From an uncultured Pelagibacteraceae bacterium (GTDB taxonomy: Bacteria > Pseudomonadota > Alphaproteobacteria > Pelagibacterales > Pelagibacteraceae): a stretch of DNA of 33,399 nucleotides. Below the pieces are notes generated by a model that was not told where the DNA came from, searched no databases, and worked only from the letters and a program-made list of their open reading frames with translations. Each line of letters starts with the position of its first letter. Within the stretch, counting starts at the first letter, position 1. The position numbers were made by a program, and so were the translations under genes. The stretch lies in assembly GCA_902583645.1 (NCBI GenBank), contig CACHWQ010000012.1, forward strand, positions 1-33,399, read 5' to 3'. Positions 25,335-31,799 of this stretch are shown here, piece after piece.

Positions 25335-26189
25335 TTATCTACTTATTCCTCTAATTCTTTCTGATCTTCTTCGTAAAAGTTCTGCTGTAACTAAAATAAG
25401 AGTTGATAAAACAATTAAACATGTAGCAACTGCTAGAATAGTTGGACTTAATTGTTCTCGTAAACCTGTCCACATTTGAATAGGTATAGTGGTATTGTCT
25501 AAACCAGCTAAAAATAAAACTACCACAACTTCATCAAATGAAGTTACAAATGCAAATAAACCACCAGATATTACACCTGGCAGAATAAGTGGTAATGTTA
25601 TTTTCATAAAAGTATTAACTGGATCGCTTCCGAGACTAGATGCTGCTCTCGTTACGCTGTGATCAAAACCTGATAGTGTTGCAGTAACTGTAATAACTAC
25701 AAATGGTGTACCTAAAACTATATGAGCTAAAATAATCCCAGTATGTGTTGCAGCTAATCCTACTTTTGCCATAAAAAAGAAAATTGCGACCCCTGAAATA
25801 ATTAGCGGAACAATCATTGGAGAAATTAAAGTTGCCATAATAATTCCTTTATAAGGCATGTGTCTGCTACTTAATCCTAATGCTGCTACAGTTCCTAATA
25901 ATACAGATCCCAAAGTTGCAAATATAGCAATGATAAAACTATTCTTTGCTGCAAGTCCCCAAGGATTTTTAGTACCGTACACCATATCCTGATACCATCT
26001 TAATGAGAATGCGTCAGGATCAAGTCTTTTCATGCCGTCAGAAAAAACCAAAAATTCTTCTGCATTGAACGATAATGGAAAAATAACAAATAAAGGTGCT
26101 ATTAAAAAGAAAAATACAAACGTGCAAATAGTTAAATAAAAATAATGCCAAATTCTATAATGTGGTTCTGTATATTTTGGTAAAGCCAT
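25335..26189 (-). CDS. potC: Spermidine/putrescine-type ABC transporter permease (PotC/PotI-like)
   Basis: A 284-residue inner-membrane subunit with about six TM helices. After a first helix (about 17-38), a periplasmic loop (MKRLDPDAFSLRWYQDMV) is typical of PotC/PotI, and the coupling loop appears as AASSLGSDPVNTFMKITLPLILPG. It follows the PotB-like gene after 3 bases. The stop is adjacent to the stop of the convergent thiolase with no gap. With PotA-, PotD- and PotB-like subunits it makes a complete importer of the PotABCD class, which moves polyamines but also related cationic or zwitterionic solutes. Confidence 0.92.
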   Translation of the reverse strand: MALPKYTEPHYRIWHYFYLTICTFVFFFLIAPLFVIFPLSFNAEEFLVFSDGMKRLDPDAFSLRWYQDMVYGTKNPWGLAAKNSFIIAIFATLGSVLLGTVAALGLSSRHMPYKGIIMATLISPMIVPLIISGVAIFFFMAKVGLAATHTGIILAHIVLGTPFVVITVTATLSGFDHSVTRAASSLGSDPVNTFMKITLPLILPGVISGGLFAFVTSFDEVVVVLFLAGLDNTTIPIQMWTGLREQLSPTILAVATCLIVLSTLILVTAELLRRRSERIRGISR

Positions 26190-26192
26190 AAT

Positions 26193-27446
26193 TTATCCTA
26201 ATTTAATATTATCAACCCCTACAAGTTTGTTATAAATCCAATAGATCACTAGCACTCCAGTTAACAACATTAATCCCATTGCTGAAGCAAAGCTCCAGTC
26301 AAGAGTACTTTTCATATGGTAGGCAATCTGATTACTTATCAATGTTCCTGACGCACCCCCAACTAATGCCGGTGTAATATAATAACCAATTGCCAATATA
26401 AAAACTAGTAAACAGCCAGCTCCTATTCCTGGTATTGTTAAAGGAAAATAAACTTTCCAAAAAGCGACAAATGGTGTGCCACCTAATGATTTTCCCGCTC
26501 TCATTAAGCTTGGAGATATAGTTTTCATAACGCTATACAAAGGAAGAACCATAAATGGTAAAAGTATTTGAGTCATGGCAACGTAGGTACCTGTTTTATT
26601 GTACATCATTTCTGGTCTATTATCGTCGCTGACTAAACCTATCCATACAAAAAAATCATTTACAATTCCTTGTTGCTGTAACAAAATCATCCAGCTTGCG
26701 GTTCTAACAAGTAAAGAGGTCCAAAATGGAAGAAGTACACAAATCATTAATAGATTGCTATATTTCATTGGCAGAGTTGCGAGCAAATGTGCAATCGGGT
26801 AAGCCATTAAAAAACATAATACTGTTACAAAAAAAGCTACCTCGATAGTCCTAACCCATAATATTTTATGTACCCTTCTGTCTTCAGGAACTTGAACAAT
26901 TTTACCATCTTCATTTTCATACATGTCAACTCCTTTTAAATATTTAGAGTAAGTGTATGCTGGGGTTCTTCTTTTAAGAGCTCTCCAATATTCAACGTTT
27001 GCCCATCTCTTGTGTACTCCCATTATTTGTTCTTTATAATTTCCCTCTTCAAATTTTTTCATTTTTCTTTTTAATTTTTTAAGAATACTTTTAAAGCCAT
27101 TTTTCTCATAATTAAGCTGTGTAGCTAATTTTCCAAAAGTTTTTTCCTCAACTAATTTTTTATAATCAAAATAGAACGCTTCAAAAACTTCCTCGTCTGG
27201 TAATTCTTTCCCGTCCCATTTTTCCATTGCCTTGAAAGTTTTAGGTAGCATATTAGTCACCATTCGGTCGTCTACACTTCTAAAAAGCATATCTCCAATT
27301 GGAAAAACATATGTGATTATTAAAAATAGTAATAAAGGAGCCACCAACAAAAAAGCTTTTATTTTATTTTTTTTTTCTGCTTTTTTAAGGCTTTCCTCTA
27401 AAGGAATTCCATCAGTTGTTAAAATTTTGTTTGTTTCGCTGCTCAT
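26193..27446 (-). CDS. potB: PotB/PotH-like ABC permease with large periplasmic insert
   Basis: A 417-residue permease, about 120 residues longer than typical PotB. The first TM helix is at about 29-52; then a hydrophilic, Lys/Glu-rich segment (about 55-200, including EEVFEAFYFDYKKLVEE and MGVHKRWANVEYWRAL) precedes the usual core, which starts near VRTIEVAFFVTV. The coupling loop is AGKSLGGTPFVAFWKVYFPLTIPG. The insert falls where MalF carries its periplasmic P2 loop and may contact the binding protein. No Shine-Dalgarno is visible: the start codon lies 8 bases after a hairpin with T-run. Long PotB variants of this kind seem known in Alphaproteobacteria. Confidence 0.9.
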   Translation of the reverse strand: MSSETNKILTTDGIPLEESLKKAEKKNKIKAFLLVAPLLLFLIITYVFPIGDMLFRSVDDRMVTNMLPKTFKAMEKWDGKELPDEEVFEAFYFDYKKLVEEKTFGKLATQLNYEKNGFKSILKKLKRKMKKFEEGNYKEQIMGVHKRWANVEYWRALKRRTPAYTYSKYLKGVDMYENEDGKIVQVPEDRRVHKILWVRTIEVAFFVTVLCFLMAYPIAHLLATLPMKYSNLLMICVLLPFWTSLLVRTASWMILLQQQGIVNDFFVWIGLVSDDNRPEMMYNKTGTYVAMTQILLPFMVLPLYSVMKTISPSLMRAGKSLGGTPFVAFWKVYFPLTIPGIGAGCLLVFILAIGYYITPALVGGASGTLISNQIAYHMKSTLDWSFASAMGLMLLTGVLVIYWIYNKLVGVDNIKLG

Positions 27447-27454
27447 AAATAAAA

Positions 27455-27479
27455 AGGGCGGTTATTAAATAACCGCCCT
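27455..27479 (-). terminator. Hairpin plus T-run between binding-protein and permease genes (partial terminator)
   Basis: Arms AGGGCGGTTAT (27455-27465) and ATAACCGCCCT (27469-27479) form a perfect 11-bp stem with a three-base loop. On the minus strand the stem is followed by TTTTTATTT and then the ATG of the PotB-like permease, the form of an intrinsic terminator. Because the permease gene starts 8 bases later, the element probably limits rather than abolishes readthrough, giving more binding protein than permease. Confidence 0.75.
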
Positions 27480-27489
27480 AAATATAATA

Positions 27490-27521
27490 TATAATTTTAA
27501 TCTTTAAAACTTAAAATTATA
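27490..27521 (-). repeat. AT-only 11-bp inverted repeat overlapping the binding-protein stop codon
   Basis: The arms TATAATTTTAA (27490-27500) and TTAAAATTATA (27511-27521) are a perfect inverted repeat around a ten-base loop. The right arm covers the stop codon of the binding-protein gene (27517-27519). It is adjacent to the GC-rich hairpin at 27455-27479, so the message would carry two tandem hairpins. It is AT-only and therefore weak. Confidence 0.45.
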
Positions 27522-28632
27522 GACCAGCTTTCATTGCTTCCCATTTTTCACCAAGCTCCGTGCCATTGTCTGCCCAGAAAATTGGATCTACTAGGAAGTA
27601 ATTTTTAGTGTTTTCAGGAGCTGTAGGCATGTGAGGTACCATGTTAGTTTTACCATCTTTATACCACGGCTCACCTTTAGCCATTACATCGATTGAAGAT
27701 TTTCTCCATGGCGCATAAGCAATATACTTAGCACTTCCCGCTAAACCTTCAGTACTTGTCATTTCAGCTAAAGCTTTTTTTGCATTCGCTTCATCTGGAC
27801 CACCTTTAACAAGTACAAAATATTCATAGTCAAGACCTTGACCATCCCATACTTGTTTAATTGGAGCACCTTCTCCAACTGTTGCGTTGAAGAATCTACC
27901 ATTCCAACCAGTTGCCATAACAACTTCACCACTCATTAATAATTCTGGTGGTTGAGCACCTGCTGACCAAAATACACATCCACCTTTTGGATCTGTACAA
28001 AGTTTTTTGATTTTATCCATTGCTCTGTTAACACCTTTTTCTGTTTCAAGAGCTTTGTAGATTTTAGCACCACCTTTTCCTGGTTTAATTCCATCTGCTG
28101 CTAAAGCGATTTCTAAATTTGTTAGAGCGCTTTTATAGATAGCTCTTTTTCCAGGGAATTTTTTTGTGTTAAAAAAATCTTTTATAGTTTTTGGAGTACC
28201 TTTTACATTTTTTGTATTATAAGCGTAGTTCCAAGAATATAAAATATTTCCTACTGCACATTTTGATGGCATGCTTGTAAAGAAATCTTGACTTGCAGGA
28301 GTTCCATCTGGAGCTGCTGGAAAATCTTTGTCAAAATCAAATTCAACAAATAAACCTTCGTCACATCCAGTAATAGTATCCATTGCAAATACGTCAATAA
28401 TATCCCATACAATTGCGCCTGCTTCTTTCTGTGCCTTAATCTCAGATAATCCACCTGAATAATCAACCCAGTTAATATCAACACCAAGTTTTTTAGCAGT
28501 AGGATCACCATATCCTAACTTTTGAGACTCTGTATAAGCTCCACCCCAAGATGCAACTGTAACTGCAAATGCTGATGAAGTTATTGAAAGAGCAAAAGAA
28601 AGGGCAAGTAATAATTTACTCAATTTTTTCAT
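27517..28632 (-). CDS. potD: Periplasmic polyamine-type substrate-binding protein (PotD/PotF-like)
   Basis: A 371-residue extracellular binding protein of SBP_bac_8/PotD type. A Sec signal peptide (1-23, ending SAFA) precedes TVASWGGAYTESQ, a common start for this family; LSEIKAQKEAGAIVWDIIDV and VVMATGWNGRFFNA are also typical. It delivers ligand to the PotB/PotC permease. The Asp/Glu cage that binds polyamines cannot be placed with certainty, so the ligand may be another cationic or zwitterionic compound. GGAGG (28637-28641) lies four bases before the ATG, the clearest Shine-Dalgarno seen in the window, and a near-consensus promoter is just upstream, so this gene is probably highly expressed. 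Confidence 0.9.
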   Translation of the reverse strand: MKKLSKLLLALSFALSITSSAFAVTVASWGGAYTESQKLGYGDPTAKKLGVDINWVDYSGGLSEIKAQKEAGAIVWDIIDVFAMDTITGCDEGLFVEFDFDKDFPAAPDGTPASQDFFTSMPSKCAVGNILYSWNYAYNTKNVKGTPKTIKDFFNTKKFPGKRAIYKSALTNLEIALAADGIKPGKGGAKIYKALETEKGVNRAMDKIKKLCTDPKGGCVFWSAGAQPPELLMSGEVVMATGWNGRFFNATVGEGAPIKQVWDGQGLDYEYFVLVKGGPDEANAKKALAEMTSTEGLAGSAKYIAYAPWRKSSIDVMAKGEPWYKDGKTNMVPHMPTAPENTKNYFLVDPIFWADNGTELGEKWEAMKAGL

Positions 28633-28636
28633 TTAT

Positions 28637-28641
28637 CCTCC
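28637..28641 (-). promoter_or_regulatory. Strong Shine-Dalgarno (GGAGG) before PotD-like gene
   Basis: On the minus strand the sequence reads GGAGGATAAATG. A full GGAGG is notable because several other genes here, such as the PotB- and DppB-like permeases, show no clear Shine-Dalgarno. It supports the chosen start and high expression. Confidence 0.75.
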
Positions 28642-28666
28642 GTTTAAACGTTTTTTTAAAAACATA

Positions 28667-28695
28667 ATTACAACAAGTAAAAAAAACGGAGTCAA
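28667..28695 (-). promoter_or_regulatory. Sigma70-type promoter for the PotD-like gene
   Basis: Reading the minus strand, TTGACT (28695-28690) and TGTAAT (28672-28667) are separated by exactly 17 bases; each differs from consensus at one position. Transcription would start near 28660, giving a leader of about 28 bases with the Shine-Dalgarno GGAGG at 28641-28637. This would let the binding protein be transcribed separately from the upstream operon. Confidence 0.6.
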
Positions 28696-28759
28696 CCTTG
28701 TATTTGCTTTAAATTGAGTGAATAAGAGCAGATTATAATGAGAATAATTCTAAACTAGT

Positions 28760-29845
28760 TTATTTTGGGTCTAAAGCTCTAGCATCAGCTGAGTTCCAGC
28801 TAATATCTATAATATTGCCAAGTTTTATATCCAAATTTTGTGAGCTATTTGGGACTTTTAAAATAAATTCTGAATTTCCAAGTACATTTAATCTCACTCT
28901 AGTATGGTCACCGTGGTAAATAATTTCTTCAATTTTACCTTTATAATTATTATCCAATTTTTTTGTTGGATTAATTAAAGCTCTTTCAGGTCTTATAGAA
29001 ACAGTAGTTTTATCACCTTTAGATTTAACATTAATTGGATTTGCTACTATTTCCCCTTCTTTTAATTTTACTTTACACTTTCCATTTGAAATATCTGAAA
29101 CTTCTCCTTGAAATGTATTATTTTCTCCGATGAATTCCGCTACAAAAGAATTTACTGGTTCTTCATATAATTTATCAGGTGATGATAATTGTTGAACTTT
29201 TCCATCATTAAATACAGCAATTCTATTAGACATAGTTAAAGCTTCACCTTGATCATGAGTGACATACACTACTGTAACGCCGATACTTTCATGAATATGT
29301 TTTATTTCGTATTGCATGCTTTCTCTTAAGTTTTTATCTAAAGCTCCAAGTGGTTCATCCATTAAAACAACCGCAGGATCAAAAACTAATGCTCGAGCAA
29401 CTGCAACTCTTTGTTGTTGTCCACCAGATAATTGTCCTGGCATTCTATTTTCAAAACCTGTTAGCGAAACCATTGACAATGCTTTATCAACTTTTTTATC
29501 AATTTCATCTTTAGCAATTTTTCTTACTTTAAGAGGAAAGGCCAAGTTTTCATAAACTGTCATGTGTGGAAATAAAGCATAATTTTGAAAAACCATTCCT
29601 ATTCCTCTTTTATGTGGTGGAATATTTGAAATAGGATTTGAGTCTAAATAAATTTCTCCATTTGTTGGTGTTTCAAAACCAGCTAGCATCATTAAGCATG
29701 TTGTTTTGCCAGAGCCTGAGGGTCCAAGCATAGTAATGAATTCGCCTTCGGATATATCCAGGTTAAGATCTTTAACAACTAAAACTTTTCCATCATAGCT
29801 TTTATCAACTTTATCAAATTTTACGAATTCTGAATTCTTAGACAT
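28760..29845 (-). CDS. potA: Spermidine/putrescine-type ABC transporter ATPase (PotA-like)
   Basis: A 361-residue ATPase with a TOBE domain. Walker A is GPSGSGKTT (41-49), the Q-loop FQNYALFPHMTV, the signature LSGGQQQR (139-146), Walker B VVLMDEP with Asp163/Glu164, and the H-loop YVTHDQ. The C-terminal third (about 240-361) is the TOBE_2 regulatory domain of the PotA/FbpC/MalK class, with FIGENNTF and SIRPERA. It energises the importer encoded downstream. It starts 38 bases after the M24 hydrolase stop and ends 127 bases before the PotD-like gene, a gap that contains the PotD promoter. Confidence 0.94.
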   Translation of the reverse strand: MSKNSEFVKFDKVDKSYDGKVLVVKDLNLDISEGEFITMLGPSGSGKTTCLMMLAGFETPTNGEIYLDSNPISNIPPHKRGIGMVFQNYALFPHMTVYENLAFPLKVRKIAKDEIDKKVDKALSMVSLTGFENRMPGQLSGGQQQRVAVARALVFDPAVVLMDEPLGALDKNLRESMQYEIKHIHESIGVTVVYVTHDQGEALTMSNRIAVFNDGKVQQLSSPDKLYEEPVNSFVAEFIGENNTFQGEVSDISNGKCKVKLKEGEIVANPINVKSKGDKTTVSIRPERALINPTKKLDNNYKGKIEEIIYHGDHTRVRLNVLGNSEFILKVPNSSQNLDIKLGNIIDISWNSADARALDPK

Positions 29846-29883
29846 AATTGAGTTTTAAAACATTTGTATGGAGGTTTTTCAAG

Positions 29884-31050
29884 TTATTTTATATGCAGAT
29901 CCTTGGGGAAATTGCAAAATAATTCACTTCCTTTATCTGTTATCCTCACTGACTCTGATGCTTCCACTCCCCAACTTCCAAATTGCATTACTGCAATCAT
30001 ATGAAAACAAACATTTGGTTTTAAAATAGTTTTATCACCTTTATATATATTTAAAGTATGCTCACCCCAATCAGGAGGATATCCAATTCCTATAGAATAT
30101 CCTGTTCTTGACTCTTTTTTAATATTATATTTATCAAGAACACCCCAAAATTTTTGAGCAACATCGTCCGCTGTATTTCCAGGTTTTGCTACGGATATTC
30201 CTTCATTCAAAGCTTCATTTGTTGCTTTCATTGCATCTATTTTTTTTTGGTCTGGCTTACCTAGATGAACTGTTCGTGCTATTGGGCAGTGATATCTTTT
30301 ATTTACTCCAGACAGTTCTACTACTGTTGCCTCTCCATTTACAAATTTTTCGTCTGTTGCTGTCAAATGAGATGCAGATGTACCTTTTCCAGTTGGCAAA
30401 AGAACAGCAATACTTGCATATTCTCCACCAATTTCTGGAGTTCCTCTAAATAAAGCTCTTTGAATTTCTGCTACAGCATCACACTGCCTAACTCCAGGAT
30501 TTATACTTTCCATTGCTACTTTCATTGCATTTTCTGAAATTTTTGCAGCTCCCTTCATTAAATTTATTTCTGAATCTGATTTAATAAACCTAACCCAATT
30601 AACTAATCTTTCAGAGTCTTTAATTTTTGCATTTGGTAATCCTTGTTTTAATTTTTCATAACAAAATGCAGTGAAATAGTGACTATCCATTTCAACACCA
30701 ATATTTAGTTTGCCCCATTTTCTCTCTTTAATTAAATTAATTAAGGCATCATATGGATGCATTGGCCAAGCATGAATATACTTTTCCTCGTAAACTATTA
30801 TATTTTCGTTTTTTAAATATGTCTTAATATATGCTCCACCGGCATCCTGGGCTCTAACAAAACAAATAGGTTCTTCCAGATCAACATGAACAAGTACACA
30901 TTGTGAGTAATAAAAAGACCATGCATCATATCCTGTAAGATAATTGATATTATTTGTATCTTGAGAAATTAATAATTCTATGCCTTTTTGTTGCATAGAT
31001 TGCTGTGTTTTTTTTAATCTTTCTTTATATTCATTATTAGTAAAAACCAT
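29884..31050 (-). CDS. M24-family ectoine hydrolase/creatinase-like enzyme (DoeA/EutD-like)
   Basis: A 388-residue pita-bread-fold protein: N-terminal creatinase domain (about 8-150, with YLTGYDAWSFYYSQCVLV) and C-terminal M24 domain. From memory it closely resembles DoeA/EutD, which opens the ectoine ring to N-acetyl-diaminobutyrate: NWVRFIKSDSEI, NKRYHCPIARTV, GNTADDVAQKFW, RTGYSIGIGYPPDWGEHTLN. The two metal-binding Asp of M24 peptidases are replaced (Leu246, Pro256), as in DoeA and creatinase, while His228, His331 and Glu363/366 remain, so metal-independent C-N hydrolysis is expected rather than proline-peptidase activity. It lies 2 bases after the EutA-like gene and before the importer genes, suggesting it acts on the imported solute. 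Confidence 0.85.
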   Translation of the reverse strand: MVFTNNEYKERLKKTQQSMQQKGIELLISQDTNNINYLTGYDAWSFYYSQCVLVHVDLEEPICFVRAQDAGGAYIKTYLKNENIIVYEEKYIHAWPMHPYDALINLIKERKWGKLNIGVEMDSHYFTAFCYEKLKQGLPNAKIKDSERLVNWVRFIKSDSEINLMKGAAKISENAMKVAMESINPGVRQCDAVAEIQRALFRGTPEIGGEYASIAVLLPTGKGTSASHLTATDEKFVNGEATVVELSGVNKRYHCPIARTVHLGKPDQKKIDAMKATNEALNEGISVAKPGNTADDVAQKFWGVLDKYNIKKESRTGYSIGIGYPPDWGEHTLNIYKGDKTILKPNVCFHMIAVMQFGSWGVEASESVRITDKGSELFCNFPKDLHIK

Positions 31051-31052
31051 AA

Positions 31053-31799
31053 TTAATTTGAATTAAATAATTTACCAAATCCACTTATAGAGTTGTTTTG
31101 TCCAATCTTTTCTAAAGTATCCCAGATTAAGACTTGATTGCTAGAAAGAACAAATTTTTTAAGATTTTTCTCAAGTTTTTGAATTATTTGAAGTACTGGT
31201 AAAGCGGTACAAGAAACAAAAACTGCGTCAGCATCACCATGATCCATATTTGTTAAAACTTGATATAAAAAATCTGGGTCTACCTTCCAAATATCGCTAT
31301 CTGATTCTATATCTAAATATGAATTTGATGTTACTTCAAATTTCTTGTCTTTAAAAAAAGAGACAACTTCGTCATTCAATTTTTTTGGATAAGGAGTAAA
31401 GATAGACATTTTTTTAATATTCAATTTTTCTAATGCAGCTATTGCTGCAGTACTTGGGGTTGAAACTTTAGATAAAGGTTTTGCATTTTTAATTTTTTTT
31501 TCAATAGTCTCAAAACCACTGGCGATAGTTCCAGATGTACAGCCATAAACAATACAATCAATTTTTTCATTTGGCAAAATATTACTTGTTACATTCGTAA
31601 TATCCTCTGACATTTTAATTAAATTTTCTTTTGTAAGAGGATCATAAGTTTTTATCCGATTTACAAAAAAATCTATATTTTTATCTTTAATGACTTTTAC
31701 AAAGTCTTTTTCAATGATAAAATCTGATGCTAGAGCTATTAAACCAATTCTAGGATTTGTTTTTTTTAAAAATATCGGATCAATTTTTTTTAGATTCAT
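31053..31799 (-). CDS. EutA-like Asp/Glu racemase-superfamily protein (maleate isomerase/AMDase family)
   Basis: A 248-residue protein of the maleate isomerase/arylmalonate decarboxylase/EutA branch of the Asp/Glu racemase superfamily. It has PRIGLIALASDFIIE at the start, Cys87 in VYGCTSGTIASG, TPSTAAIAAL, SIFTPYP and Cys197 in FVSCTALPVL; having both cysteines fits a two-base racemase or isomerase more than a one-Cys decarboxylase. EutA genes usually accompany ectoine hydrolase genes, although the reaction is not settled to my knowledge. Its start lies within the last 20 bases of the acetoacetyl-CoA synthetase gene, and it is followed after 2 bases by the M24 hydrolase. Confidence 0.82.
   Translation of the reverse strand: MNLKKIDPIFLKKTNPRIGLIALASDFIIEKDFVKVIKDKNIDFFVNRIKTYDPLTKENLIKMSEDITNVTSNILPNEKIDCIVYGCTSGTIASGFETIEKKIKNAKPLSKVSTPSTAAIAALEKLNIKKMSIFTPYPKKLNDEVVSFFKDKKFEVTSNSYLDIESDSDIWKVDPDFLYQVLTNMDHGDADAVFVSCTALPVLQIIQKLEKNLKKFVLSSNQVLIWDTLEKIGQNNSISGFGKLFNSN

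Noticed and set aside
28638..28691. CTCCGTTT and AAACGGAG arms that could hide the PotD-like Shine-Dalgarno, as in a riboswitch
   Set aside because: The upstream arm lies between the -35 and -10 boxes of the predicted promoter, so it would not be in that transcript. Only readthrough from potA could form the structure.
29884..31050. Xaa-Pro aminopeptidase (PepP/PepQ) call
   Set aside because: The two Asp metal ligands are missing and the sequence follows the ectoine hydrolase/creatinase pattern.
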